DNA from: Mangrovihabitans endophyticus
GTDB taxonomy: Bacteria > Actinomycetota > Actinomycetes > Mycobacteriales > Micromonosporaceae
Direction: 5' to 3'
Length of the DNA stretch: 64,000 bases
NCBI RefSeq assembly: GCF_014646155.1
Contig: NZ_BMMX01000027.1
Coordinates: forward strand, 1 to 64,000
Part shown: piece by piece, positions 1-10,298 of the stretch
How the letters are laid out: each line of letters starts with the position of its first letter
Numbering within the stretch: position 1 is the first letter of the stretch
Program-made: the position numbers and the translations under genes
Notes under the pieces: generated by a model
The model's input: only the letters and a program-made list of their open reading frames with translations
What the model was told of the DNA's origin: nothing
The model's database searches: none

Positions 1-117
1 GCCACCCGGCGGGCGGCGGGCGGCGGGCGGCCGGGCGGGGCCGGGGGTGGTGGGGGCGTGTGTGGGGTGGTGGCGTGTGTGGGGTGGTGGGGGCGTGTGT
101 GTGGTGGGGCCACCTTC
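1..117. repeat. G-rich low-complexity tract
   Basis: This stretch is almost pure G with short C and T interruptions on the plus strand. It begins with GGGC/GGC iterations and continues as repeats of GTGTGTGGGGTGGTGG. Many runs of three or more G lie close together, so G-quadruplex formation is plausible, which is inference. It lies directly upstream of the helR-like gene. No coding signal is seen, and the upstream gene is outside the window. A comparable tract lies at 62578-62727. Confidence 0.7.
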
Positions 118-181
118 ATTATGACTTGCTGGACTGGCTATGCGAATCGGTCGTGATGCTGATTTTTCCGCCCTGAGCCGC

Positions 182-209
182 GCGTATGTTTGCCGGACCG
201 CTCATACGC
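182..209. promoter_or_regulatory. inverted repeat upstream of helR-like gene
   Basis: The arms GCGTATG (182-188) and CATACGC (203-209) are perfect complements separated by 14 bases. The repeat ends about 20 bases before the proposed GTG start at 230. It could be an operator or a 5' UTR hairpin. It does not match the rifampicin-associated element described for helR genes, as I recall that motif. Confidence 0.3.
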
Positions 210-229
210 CACATCACAGGGGGAGAACT

Positions 230-2515
230 GTGCCGGATGCGCGAACGCAGGAGATCGCCGGTGAGCAGACGTTTGTGGACCGGGTCTATGCCCGGGTCGA
301 GGTGGTGCGCGCGCAGTCGCGGGAGCTTGCCCGCGAGGGTCACAGCCGCGCTGCCGCCGGTCCGGTCGGCGCTCTGGTCGAGCGGGATGCGATGGTGCGC
401 CATGCCGCGTCCCGGCTGCGGGCCCTGGACGCCGAGGAGGAAGGACTCGTCTTCGGACGGCTGGACTTCGACGACGGCGAGAACTACCACATCGGCCGGC
501 TGGGGCTGCGCGACTCGGACCGGGAACCGCTGCTGATCGACTGGCGGGCGCCGGCCGCCGCCGCGTTCTACCGTGCCACGCCGGGCGAACCGATGGGTGT
601 GGTGCGCCGGCGAGTCCTCATCTGCCGCGGGCCGAAGGTGGTGGACCTGGACGACGACATGCTCAGCCCGGATGACGCCGGCGAGCTGGCCGTTCTCGGT
701 GAGGGTGCGCTGCTGGCCGCGCTGCGCCGGGCGCGCGGCCCGCACATGCGCGACATCGTCACCACCATCGCGCGGGAGCAGGACGAGGCGATCCGCGCCC
801 CGGCCCGCGGCGTCACCCTGATCACCGGCGGGCCAGGCACCGGTAAGACGCAGGTCGCGCTGCACCGCGCGGCGTACCTGCTGTACACCGACCGGAGCCG
901 GTTCGCCGGCGGTGGCGTCCTGGTGGTCGGCCCGTCCACCGTGTTCACCACCTACATCGGACGGGTGCTGCCCGCGCTCGGCGAGGACAGCGTCCACCTG
1001 CGGGCCGTCGGCGAAATGGTGAGCGGGGTCCGCGCCGTGCGCCGCGACGCTGCGGAGGTCGCCGCGATCAAGGGTGGTGAGCGGATGCCCGCTCTGCTGG
1101 CCGACCTGATGTGGCAGACCCCGCCGGGCGCGCCCCTGCGGCTGCGGCTGGTATACGCGGGACAGGTGCTGACGCTGCCGTCGGACGAGTTGGCGCGGGC
1201 GCGCCGGGCGGTCCGGGAACACGCCGAGGCGACCGGGACCCGGCCCAACGCGGCCCGCCCGGTGGCCGCGGCGGTGCTGCTGGATTCCTTGTGGTCGCGG
1301 GTGGACGGCGCCGACTTTGATCGCGACCTGTTCGACGACGAGGTGGGCGACCGGCCCGAGTTCCGGCGGTTCCTCGCCGCCTGGTGGCCGCGGCTCACCC
1401 CGGACCGGGTGCTGGCGTGGCTGGCCGACCGGGAGCGGGTGCCCACGGGGGGCGCCGCGGCGGCCGGGGCGCTGGCGGCCTCGTACCGGCACCCGGACTG
1501 GTCGGTGGACGACGTGCCGCTCCTGGACGAACTCGCCGGGCTGCTGGGTGAGCCGCCGACGGCGCCCGCGGAGCGGCCCGCTGGCACGGCATCGCGGCTG
1601 CGCGAGCTGACCAGCGGTCCGACGCTGATCGACTGGTTCGCGCTCGGCTGCGCGCTGCGCGACGGATGGACCCTGTTCGCGCCCGGCCTGGCGACACCGA
1701 TCGCGCTGGCCGGGCCGGGCATCGACAACGACGCGGTGACGGCCGCGCAGCGCTGGGCCGAAGGTGTGCTCCTGGGTGAGGGGCACCGGGTGGTGGGCTG
1801 GGGCGACGGCTTCGACCCGTACGGCGAGGAGGCGTACGTGCCGGTGCTGGCCGAACCGCTGCCGGCCGCCGAGCAGGAAGAGGAGGTCGACGAGGGGGAG
1901 ACCTACGCGCACGTGATCCTCGACGAGGCGCAGGATCTGTCCCCGATGGAGTGCCGGATGATCGCCCGCCGGGCCCGGTACGCGTCGATGACCGTGGTGG
2001 GGGACCTGGGCCAGGCCACTCATCCGCTGGCTGCCGCCGGGTGGCCGGATCTGCTGGCCCGGCTCGGCCGCCGCGACGCCCGGACCCTGGAGCTGCGCAC
2101 CGGTTACCGGGTGCCGCGGACCATCGCCGAGTTCGCCACCCGGTATCTGACTCCCGGCATCGCGGCCACCCAGTCGTACCGCGACGGTGGTGACCTGCGC
2201 GTGCGGGCGGCGAGCGACCTGGACGCCGAGGTCCGTCGCGCGGTCGCGCGGGCCCCCCGCGACGGCTCGGTCGCGGTGATCGCGGCGGACCACGCGATCG
2301 AGCGCCTCGCGGGCCTGGTGACCCGCGACGACGTGTCCCTGGTGCCGGCGAGTCTGGTGAAGGGGCTCGAGTTCGACCACGTCATCGTGGTGGAGCCGGC
2401 CGACATCGTGGACGCCGAGCCGCGCGGGCACAGCCGGTTGTATGTGGTGCTGACCCGCGCCGTCGGCGCGCTGGTGGTGCTGCACCGGCGACCGCTGCCG
2501 GACGGCCCGCGCTGA
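230..2515 (+). CDS. helR: HelR/HelD-type RNA polymerase recycling ATPase (UvrD-like helicase superfamily 1)
   Basis: The 761-aa protein is a superfamily 1 ATPase of the HelD/HelR group, which removes stalled or rifampicin-bound RNA polymerase from DNA. The Walker A motif GGPGTGKT is at about residues 200-207, and the DEAQ box, in VILDEAQDL, is at about 565-568. The C-terminal helicase motif has VKGLEFDHVIVVEPADI followed by LYVVLTRA. The N-terminal coiled region (EQTFVDRVYARVE) matches the secondary-channel arm of the family. GTG 230 was chosen because a purine-rich AGGGGGAGA lies 5 bases before it; the in-frame ATG at 140 has no ribosome site and would add a non-conserved leader. HelR in streptomycetes gives rifamycin tolerance; that role here is inference from family. 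It may also be plain HelD. Confidence 0.88.
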   Translation: MPDARTQEIAGEQTFVDRVYARVEVVRAQSRELAREGHSRAAAGPVGALVERDAMVRHAASRLRALDAEEEGLVFGRLDFDDGENYHIGRLGLRDSDREPLLIDWRAPAAAAFYRATPGEPMGVVRRRVLICRGPKVVDLDDDMLSPDDAGELAVLGEGALLAALRRARGPHMRDIVTTIAREQDEAIRAPARGVTLITGGPGTGKTQVALHRAAYLLYTDRSRFAGGGVLVVGPSTVFTTYIGRVLPALGEDSVHLRAVGEMVSGVRAVRRDAAEVAAIKGGERMPALLADLMWQTPPGAPLRLRLVYAGQVLTLPSDELARARRAVREHAEATGTRPNAARPVAAAVLLDSLWSRVDGADFDRDLFDDEVGDRPEFRRFLAAWWPRLTPDRVLAWLADRERVPTGGAAAAGALAASYRHPDWSVDDVPLLDELAGLLGEPPTAPAERPAGTASRLRELTSGPTLIDWFALGCALRDGWTLFAPGLATPIALAGPGIDNDAVTAAQRWAEGVLLGEGHRVVGWGDGFDPYGEEAYVPVLAEPLPAAEQEEEVDEGETYAHVILDEAQDLSPMECRMIARRARYASMTVVGDLGQATHPLAAAGWPDLLARLGRRDARTLELRTGYRVPRTIAEFATRYLTPGIAATQSYRDGGDLRVRAASDLDAEVRRAVARAPRDGSVAVIAADHAIERLAGLVTRDDVSLVPASLVKGLEFDHVIVVEPADIVDAEPRGHSRLYVVLTRAVGALVVLHRRPLPDGPR

Positions 2516-2521
2516 CAAGCC

Positions 2522-2567
2522 GCCGGGTGGCTGGGCGCCGGGTGGCTGGGCGCCGGGGTGGCTCAGC
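2522..2567. repeat. 15-bp tandem repeat at convergent gene ends
   Basis: Three units of GCCGGGTGGCTGGGC lie at 2522-2536, 2537-2551 and 2552-2567, the last with one inserted base and a change to CTCAGC. The stop codon of the LacI-family gene (TCA at 2563-2565 on the plus strand) is inside the third unit. It looks like slippage or local duplication at a gene terminus, similar to the one at 55106-55174. Confidence 0.8.
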
Positions 2568-3651
2568 GCCGACGCTTGCCGTTGCGCCGCGGCGGCGCGC
2601 TGCTGGCCCGGACCTCCAGCGCCGGCGGCACCACGATTTCGCTCGGCAGCCGCTGCTCGGCGGGTGTCTCCATCTGCTCCAGCAACAGCCCGAGGCTGCG
2701 CCGGCCCAGTTCGCCGAAGTGCTGGCTGACCGTGGTCAGCGGCGGCAGGAAGAAACCGGAGTCCGGCATGTCGTCGAAGCCGACCACGCTCACCTCCTCG
2801 GGCACCTTGCGTCCCGCCTCGTGCAGCGCCCGCAGCACGCCCAGGGCGATCCGGTCGTTGGCGCAGAAGACGGCGGTCACCGACGGGTCGGCGGCCAGCG
2901 CCTGGCCGCGCTCGTAGCCCGAGGCCGCGTCCCACCAGCCGAACTCGACGGGCGGGACGACCGCGCCCGCGGCGTACAGCGTGCTCCGCCACCCCTCCAC
3001 CCGCTCGTGCGCCTCGGGCCAGTCCGCCGGTCCGGCCGCGTGGTGCACCGTGGCGTGGCCGAGGTCGAGCAGGTGCCGGGTGGCCAACCGGGCGCCGCCC
3101 TCGTTGTCGATGCGCACGGCGGGCACCGCGTCGGCGTCCCCACCGCCGCCCACGGTCACGCAGAGCACGTCCGGCGGGACCTGCATCAGCGCGTTCGTCA
3201 CCGCCTGCTTGGGGGCGATGGCGATGATCCCGTCCACCGCGTGCTGGGTGAGCCGGTCGACGGCGTCCAGCACCGACGCCCGGTCCAGCGTGCGCACGGT
3301 GGCCACGCTGACCAGGTAGCCCGCCTCGCGAGCGGCGCTCTCGATGCCGTAGAGCATCGAGGCGGGACCGAACAGGGTGGTTTCGAAGCCGATGATGCCG
3401 AGCGTGTGCGACTGGCGGGTGACCAGGGTGCGTGCCGCGAGGTTGCGCCGGTAGTTCAGCGATCGCATCGCTTCGAGCACCCGCAGGCGCGTCTCCTGGC
3501 GGACGTTGGGGTGTTCGTTGAGCACCCGGGAGACGGTCTGGTGGGACACTCCGGCCAGCTTGGCGACGTCGCGCATCACCGAACCGCGTGGGCGGCCCGG
3601 GGTGGTCCGGGTGGGTGGAGGCTCCTCCGCGCTGGATTTGCGGGCTGGCAC
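2563..3651 (-). CDS. LacI-family transcriptional regulator, probable arabinose regulator
   Basis: The 362-aa protein begins with a short basic tail and then a LacI helix-turn-helix (MRDVAKLAGVSHQTVSRVLNEHPNVRQETRLRV). The hinge and periplasmic-binding-protein-like sensor follow, including LGIIGFETTLFG, VDGIIAIAP and TAVFCANDRIALGVLRALHEAG. GTG at 3651-3649 is preserved as the start because AAAGGGGG precedes it by 6 bases; the longer reading to 3957 has no conserved sequence. It is transcribed away from the arabinose transporter and araBDA genes, with 366 bases between. It is therefore likely their local repressor, sensing L-arabinose or a derivative. That target assignment is inference from position and from palindromes in the shared intergenic region. 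Confidence 0.9.
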   Translation of the reverse strand: MPARKSSAEEPPPTRTTPGRPRGSVMRDVAKLAGVSHQTVSRVLNEHPNVRQETRLRVLEAMRSLNYRRNLAARTLVTRQSHTLGIIGFETTLFGPASMLYGIESAAREAGYLVSVATVRTLDRASVLDAVDRLTQHAVDGIIAIAPKQAVTNALMQVPPDVLCVTVGGGGDADAVPAVRIDNEGGARLATRHLLDLGHATVHHAAGPADWPEAHERVEGWRSTLYAAGAVVPPVEFGWWDAASGYERGQALAADPSVTAVFCANDRIALGVLRALHEAGRKVPEEVSVVGFDDMPDSGFFLPPLTTVSQHFGELGRRSLGLLLEQMETPAEQRLPSEIVVPPALEVRASSAPPRRNGKRRR

Positions 3652-3820
3652 GCGGGCCCCCTTTGTGCTCGTTGCTGCTCGTCGGGCGTTCCCTTTCCCG
3701 ATCACTGAGATTGTAGTGACATCCCGGTGACGGGCAACGACACCTGGCTCGGGACGCGCGCCACCGTCGCTGGTTGCAATCTCCCGGTAACAAATGCGCG
3801 ACGCGGTCTTGACCCTGAGT

Positions 3821-3836
3821 TTGATAACGGTAACAC
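3821..3836. promoter_or_regulatory. possible second LacI-type operator
   Basis: TTGATAACGGTAACAC matches 11 of 16 positions of the palindrome ATGTTAGCGCTAACAT; the right half CGGTAACA is the stronger one. It lies midway between the divergent genes, so paired sites could allow looping. That is inference. Confidence 0.35.
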
Positions 3837-3962
3837 TCGCGATGCAATGTGGCGTACGCCACGTGAGGCGGAGTATTGCGACCCCTGGCGCGGGTCGGCG
3901 GGGCCGCCATGGCAATGGGCGCACATGCAGAAGCTGGAAGAAATCGTCGTTCGACAATTGCT

Positions 3963-3978
3963 ATGTGACCGCTAACAT
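3963..3978. promoter_or_regulatory. LacI-type operator before the arabinose importer
   Basis: ATGTGACCGCTAACAT is a near-palindrome with a central CG and outer ATGT/ACAT, the typical layout of LacI-family operators. It lies 40 bases before the GTG of the binding-protein gene, where binding would block initiation. The neighbouring LacI regulator is the obvious ligand. Confidence 0.55.
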
Positions 3979-4017
3979 GAAGGTCCGCGCCGCGCGTGCG
4001 GACCGGAGGAGGAAGCT

Positions 4018-4986
4018 GTGCGCAAGTTGATGACCGTGGCCGCGCTCGGCGGCCTGGTGGCCGCTTCCGCGCTGGCCGGCTGCGGTGACGGTGGTGGCGG
4101 TTCCGGCGACTCGCTGACCCTCGGCTTCTCTCAGGTGGGTGCCGAGAGTGGGTGGCGCACCGCGAACACCAAATCGATCCAGGAGTCGGCCAAGCAGGCC
4201 GGCATCGACCTCAAATTCTCCGACGCGCAGGGCAAGCAGGAGAACCAGATCAAGGCGATCCGCTCCTTCATCACGCAACGGGTCGACGTCATCGCGTTCT
4301 CCCCGGTGGTCGAGTCCGGCTGGGAGACCGTGCTCAAGGAGGCCAAGGATGCCGACATTCCGGTGATCCTCACCGACCGGGCCATCGACTCGCCGGACAA
4401 GTCCCTCTACAAGACGTTCATCGGCTCGGACTTCGTCCTGGAGGGCAAGAAGGCCGGCGAGTGGCTGGTCAAGGAGTACGAGGGTCAGGACGACCCGGTC
4501 AACATCGCGGAGTTGCAGGGCACACCCGGCGCCGCCCCGGCCAACGACCGCAAGGCGGGCTTCGCCGACGTGATCAAGGCGGAGCCCAAGTTCAAGGTCA
4601 TCGCGTCGCAGACCGGGGACTTCACCCGCACCGGCGGCAAGCAGGTCATGGAGACCTTCCTCAAGGCGCACCCGGACATCGACGTGCTCTATGCGCACAA
4701 CGACGACATGGGCCTGGGTGCGATCGAGGCGATCGAGGCCGCGGGCAAGAAGCCCGGCACCGATATCAAGATCATCACGGTCGACGCGGTGCACGACGGC
4801 ATGCAGGCGCTGGCCGACGGAAAGATCAACTACATCGTGGAGTGCAGCCCGTTGCTCGGGCCGCAACTGATGGACCTGGCGAAGAAGGTCAACGCCGGCG
4901 AGGAGGTGCCGCAGCGGGTGCTCACCGAGGAGACCACCTTCACCCAGGACCAGGCGCAGGAGGCGCTGCCGGACCGCAAGTACTGA
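4018..4986 (+). CDS. sugar ABC transporter substrate-binding lipoprotein (YtfQ-like, arabinose locus)
   Basis: The 322-aa protein is a periplasmic-binding-protein type I receptor. Its lipoprotein signal ends in the lipobox ALAGC, with Cys22. The mature part resembles E. coli YtfQ, the galactofuranose receptor, closely: LGFSQVGAESGW, QGKQENQIKAIRSF, SPVVESGWETVL, FIGSDF, SQTGDFTRTGGKQVMETF and YAHNDDMGLGAIEAI. YtfQ binds furanose forms of sugars, and the downstream araBDA genes make L-arabinose, perhaps as furanose, the likely substrate here. GTG 4018 follows a strong GGAGGAGGAAG. It is the first gene of an operon that runs to araA. Confidence 0.9.
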   Translation: MRKLMTVAALGGLVAASALAGCGDGGGGSGDSLTLGFSQVGAESGWRTANTKSIQESAKQAGIDLKFSDAQGKQENQIKAIRSFITQRVDVIAFSPVVESGWETVLKEAKDADIPVILTDRAIDSPDKSLYKTFIGSDFVLEGKKAGEWLVKEYEGQDDPVNIAELQGTPGAAPANDRKAGFADVIKAEPKFKVIASQTGDFTRTGGKQVMETFLKAHPDIDVLYAHNDDMGLGAIEAIEAAGKKPGTDIKIITVDAVHDGMQALADGKINYIVECSPLLGPQLMDLAKKVNAGEEVPQRVLTEETTFTQDQAQEALPDRKY

Positions 4987-5048
4987 TCACCGTGGTCCGG
5001 GCCGCCGGCACGACGGCCCGGACTCCGCACCCGCGGAGGAAGCGCTCG

Positions 5049-6565
<1,517 letters not shown>

Positions 6566-6569
<4 letters not shown>

Positions 6570-7621
6570 GCGTCTGGCGGCATCGGCTCTTCTGGCCCGT
6601 GCTGGTGCTGGCCGCCCTGCTGGCCAGCAACCTGTTCTTCGCGCCCCGGTTCTTCGCGGTGCGGCTGCAGGACGGCCACCTGTACGGCTCGCTTGTCGAC
6701 ATCGCCCGCAACGGCGCGCCGCTCATCCTGGTGGCGCTGGGCATGACCCTGGTCATCGCCACCGGCGGCATCGATCTGTCGGTCGGCTCGGTGATGGCCA
6801 TCTCCGGGGCGCTCGCCTGCGTGCTGATCTCCGATCTCGGGGATCAGAACAGCGTCGGCGGGGTGCTCGCCGCGATCGCCGCGGCGCTGCTGCTGTCGCT
6901 GCTGGCCGGGGTGTGGAACGGCCTGCTCGTCGCGGTCGCCGGCATCCAGCCGATCATCGCCACGCTGATCCTCATGGTGGCCGGCCGGGGCATCGCACAA
7001 CTGATCACCAGCGGCCAGATCATCAACGTACGGTCCGGGCCGTACCGGGTCATCGGTGGCGGGTACGCGCTGGCGCTGCCGGTGTCCGTGCTGATCGCCG
7101 CGGCGGCCGTGGCGCTCGCCGTGGTGCTCACCCGCCGCACCGCCCTCGGCCTGCTGATCGAGTCGGTGGGGGACAGCCCCACGGCCAGCCGGCTGGCCGG
7201 AATCCAGGCGCGCACGTTGATGCTCATGGTGTACGTGTTCGCCGCGGTCTGCGCCGGCGTGGCCGGGCTGATCTACAGCTCCAACGTGGCCAGCGCGGAC
7301 AGCAACGCGGCGGGCAACCTGATCGAGCTCGATGCGATCCTGGCCGTGGTGATCGGCGGCACCGCGTTGGCCGGCGGCCGATTCTCGCTGGCCGGCAGCG
7401 TGCTGGGCGCGGTGATCATCCAGACCCTGAACGTCACGTGCGTCTCGATCGGCATCCCGGTCGAGACCACGCTGCTGTTCAAGGCCATCGTGGTGATCAT
7501 TCTCTGCCTGATGCAGTCCGCCACCTTCCGGGCCGTGGTCACCGGCCGTTTCCGTCGCCCGCCGCCGGCGTCGCCGTCCCCGGCCGCCGCGCCCGCGCCG
7601 CGAACGGAGATCCCGGCATGA
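6566..7621 (+). CDS. sugar ABC transporter permease (YtfT-like)
   Basis: The 351-aa integral membrane protein is of the RbsC/YtfT branched-chain-type permease family. Family motifs are NGAPLILVALGMTLVIATGGIDLSVG, AGIQPIIATLILMVAGRG and ELDAILAVVIGGTALAGG. Its ATG overlaps the stop of the ATPase gene (ATGA), so translation is coupled. The C-terminus carries a Pro/Ala-rich tail. It pairs with the next gene as the second half of a heterodimeric channel. Confidence 0.92.
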
Positions 7622-8637
7622 TCGACGTCAAGGCGCCCCCGCTGCCGCCCAAGGGTGGCGTCCCGGCCGCGCGCCGTCGCGCGTACCGGCCTGACCGCCG
7701 CCATGTCCCGGTGCTGGCCACCCTCGCCCTGCTGATCCTCATGTACGTGCTGGGCGTGGCCAACTACGACGGTTTCTCCGACATCCAGGTGCTGCTGAAC
7801 ATCGGCGTCGACAACGCGTTCCTGCTGGTGGTCGCGGTCGGCATGACGTTCGTGATCCTGACCGGCGGCATCGACCTGTCGGTCGGCGCGGTGGTCGCGC
7901 TGACCACCACGGTGGCGGCCACCCTGCTGCACGCGGGATGGCCGTCCGCGCTGGTGCTGCCGCTGGTGCTGCTCGTGGGCACCACGCTCGGGCTGGGCAT
8001 GGGGTCGGTCATCCACTACTTCAAGGTGGAGCCGTTCATCGCCACCCTCGCCGGGATGTTCCTGGCCCGCGGCATCTCCCTGCTGATCAACCGCAACTCG
8101 ATCCCGATCACCGACGGCTTCTGGACCTTCATGGCGCAGCGGCGGATCCGGTTCGGGCCGGGCATCTTCATCTCCACCAGCGTCGTGGTCGCGCTCGCCG
8201 TGGTGCTGACCGCCGCGCTCGTGCTGGCGTACACCCGGTTCGGGCGCACCGTCTACGCGATCGGCGGCAACGCCGACTCCGCCCTGCTCATGGGCCTGCC
8301 GGTGACGCGCACCCGGGTCGGGGTCTACACCATCAGCGGGTTCTGCTCCTCGCTGGGCGGGGTGCTGCTGAGCTATTACATGCTGTCCGGTTACAGCCTG
8401 CACGCCCAAGGGATGGAGCTGGACGCCATCGCCGCCGTGGTGATCGGCGGCACCCTGCTGGCCGGCGGGTCGGGGTACGTCCTGGGCACCGTGCTCGGCG
8501 TCATGGTGCTCGGCCTGATCCAGACGATCCTCACCTTCCAGGGCACGCTCAGCACCTGGTGGACCAAGATCGTCATCGGCATTCTGCTCTTCGCCTTCAT
8601 CGTCCTGCAACGCCTCGTCACACGGAAGGCACGGTGA
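7618..8637 (+). CDS. sugar ABC transporter permease (YjfF-like)
   Basis: The 339-aa protein is a second permease of the RbsC family, like E. coli YjfF, which partners YtfT. Motifs are DNAFLLVVAVGMTFVILTGGIDLSVGAVVAL, VEPFIATLAGMFLARG and GMELDAIAAVVIGGTLLAGGSG. It overlaps the preceding permease stop by ATGA. The N-terminal 30 residues are basic and cytoplasmic. The order receptor, ATPase, permease, permease equals the ytfQRT-yjfF layout. Confidence 0.92.
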   Translation: MIDVKAPPLPPKGGVPAARRRAYRPDRRHVPVLATLALLILMYVLGVANYDGFSDIQVLLNIGVDNAFLLVVAVGMTFVILTGGIDLSVGAVVALTTTVAATLLHAGWPSALVLPLVLLVGTTLGLGMGSVIHYFKVEPFIATLAGMFLARGISLLINRNSIPITDGFWTFMAQRRIRFGPGIFISTSVVVALAVVLTAALVLAYTRFGRTVYAIGGNADSALLMGLPVTRTRVGVYTISGFCSSLGGVLLSYYMLSGYSLHAQGMELDAIAAVVIGGTLLAGGSGYVLGTVLGVMVLGLIQTILTFQGTLSTWWTKIVIGILLFAFIVLQRLVTRKAR

Positions 8638-8642
8638 ACGCC

Positions 8643-10298
8643 ATGCAGCAGTACACCATCGGCGTCGACTTCGGGACCCTGTCCGGGCGCGCGGTCGTCG
8701 TCCGGGTGGCCGACGGCGCCGAGGTCGGCGCGTCGGTGCACGAATACCGGCACGGTGTCATCGACCGGGCGCTGCCCGACGGTGGCCCGTCGCTGCCGCC
8801 GGACTGGGCGCTGCAGGACCCCGAGGACTATCGCGACGTGCTGCGCATCGCGGTGCCCGGCGCCGTCGAGGCGGCCGGCGTGGACCCGGCGCAGGTGATC
8901 GGCATCGCCACCGACTTCACCGCCTGCACGGTGCTGCCGGCGCTGGCCGACGGCACCCCGCTGTGCGAGCTGGGCGACCTGGCGGGACGGCCGCACGCGT
9001 ACCCGAAACTGTGGAAGCACCACGCCGCGCAGCCGCAGGCAGACCGGATCACCGACCTGGCCCACCGGCGCGGTGAGCCGTGGATCCGCCGCTACGGCGG
9101 GCGGATCTCCTCGGAATGGGAGTTCGCCAAGGCGCTGCAACTGCTGGAGGAGGACCCCGACACGTACGCGCGAACCGAACGCTGGATCGAAGCGGCCGAC
9201 TGGATCGTCTGGCAACTGTGCGGCAAGGAGACCCGCAACGCGTGCACCGCCGGATACAAAGGCATTTACCAGGACGGCTCCTATCCGGACAAGGAGTATC
9301 TGGGCGACCTGAACCCGGACTTCGCCGACTTCGCCGACACCCGGCTGTCGCACGCGATCGCGCCGCTCGGCGGCCGGGCCGGTGGGCTGTGCGCACGCGC
9401 CGCGCAGTGGACCGGCCTGCCGCCGGGGATCGCGGTGGCGGTGGGCAATGTGGACGCGCACGTGACCGCCCCGGCCGCGCAGGCGATCGCGCCGGGCCAG
9501 ATGCTCGCGGTGATGGGCACCTCCACCTGTCACGTGATGAACGGCGCGACGCTCGCCGAGGTGCCGGGCATCTGCGGGGTGGTCGACGGTGGCATCCTGG
9601 CCGGCCTCTACGGCTACGAGGCGGGACAGAGCGGCGTCGGCGACATCTTCGCGTGGTTCGTGGACCACGCGGTGCCGCCGGAGGTGCACGAGCAGGCGCG
9701 CGCCGCCGGCCGCAGCGTCCACGAGATCCTCTCCGAGCAGGCCGCCGCGCAGCCGGCCGGCGCGCACGGACTGGTCGCCCTGGACTGGCTCAGCGGCAAC
9801 CGGTCGGTGCTGGTGGACCACCACCTGTCCGGGGTGATCGCCGGGCTCACCCTGGCCACCCGGCCGGACGAGATCTACCGCGCGCTGATCGAGGCGACCG
9901 CGTTCGGCACCCGTGCGATCGTGGAGGCGTTCGACGACGCCGGCGTGCCGGTGACCGAGTTCGTGGTGGCCGGCGGGCTGAAACGCAACACGCTGGTGAT
10001 GCAGATCTACGCCGATGTGCTGCGCCGCCCGATCAGCGTGGCGACCTCCGATCAGGCGCCCGCGCTGGGCTCGGCCATCCACGCCGCGGTAGCGGCGGGG
10101 GCGTACCCGGACGTGGCCGCCGCCGCGGCGGCGATGGGCAAGGTGGAACGCGACGTCTACCGGCCGGAGCCGGCGAACTCCGACGTCTACGACGCCCTGT
10201 ACGCGGAGTACATGCTGCTGCACGACTACTTCGGCCGCGGCGCCGACAAGGCGTTGCACCGGCTGCGCCGCATCCGCAACGAGGCGCTGGCCCGATGA
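8643..10298 (+). CDS. araB: ribulokinase
   Basis: The 551-aa FGGY-family kinase phosphorylates L-ribulose to L-ribulose 5-phosphate. The N-terminal ATP-binding strand GVDFGTLSGRA is the AraB-type version, and GMLAVMGTSTCH-like (MLAVMGTSTCHVMN) and VAGGLKRNTLVMQIYADVL mark the actin-like fold and the C-terminal FGGY signature. Length matches the family. ATG 8643 is used; GTG 8634, overlapping the permease stop and closer to GGAAGG, is a possible alternative adding three residues. It is followed by araD with an ATGA overlap. Confidence 0.93.
   Translation: MQQYTIGVDFGTLSGRAVVVRVADGAEVGASVHEYRHGVIDRALPDGGPSLPPDWALQDPEDYRDVLRIAVPGAVEAAGVDPAQVIGIATDFTACTVLPALADGTPLCELGDLAGRPHAYPKLWKHHAAQPQADRITDLAHRRGEPWIRRYGGRISSEWEFAKALQLLEEDPDTYARTERWIEAADWIVWQLCGKETRNACTAGYKGIYQDGSYPDKEYLGDLNPDFADFADTRLSHAIAPLGGRAGGLCARAAQWTGLPPGIAVAVGNVDAHVTAPAAQAIAPGQMLAVMGTSTCHVMNGATLAEVPGICGVVDGGILAGLYGYEAGQSGVGDIFAWFVDHAVPPEVHEQARAAGRSVHEILSEQAAAQPAGAHGLVALDWLSGNRSVLVDHHLSGVIAGLTLATRPDEIYRALIEATAFGTRAIVEAFDDAGVPVTEFVVAGGLKRNTLVMQIYADVLRRPISVATSDQAPALGSAIHAAVAAGAYPDVAAAAAAMGKVERDVYRPEPANSDVYDALYAEYMLLHDYFGRGADKALHRLRRIRNEALAR

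Larger units (their letters stand above)
3652..4017. promoter_or_regulatory. divergent promoter region of the arabinose locus
   Basis: This is the 366-base gap between the lacI-like gene and the importer operon. It holds TCACT-8 nt-AGTGA at 3702-3719, close to the regulator start, and a LacI-type half-conserved site at 3821-3836. A better LacI-type palindrome lies at 3963-3978, directly before the transporter ribosome site. AT content is clearly higher than in the flanks, as expected of promoter DNA. No gene is seen. Confidence 0.7.

Noticed and set aside
118..229. Rifampicin-associated element before the helR-like gene
   Set aside because: No GGGGCTTGC-type inverted repeat is found; only an unrelated 7-bp inverted repeat is seen.
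119..3910. 1263-codon open frame on the minus strand across the helR and regulator region
   Set aside because: It is a shadow frame of high-GC genes: no domain, Arg/Pro/Gly-biased composition, and it overlaps two well-supported genes.
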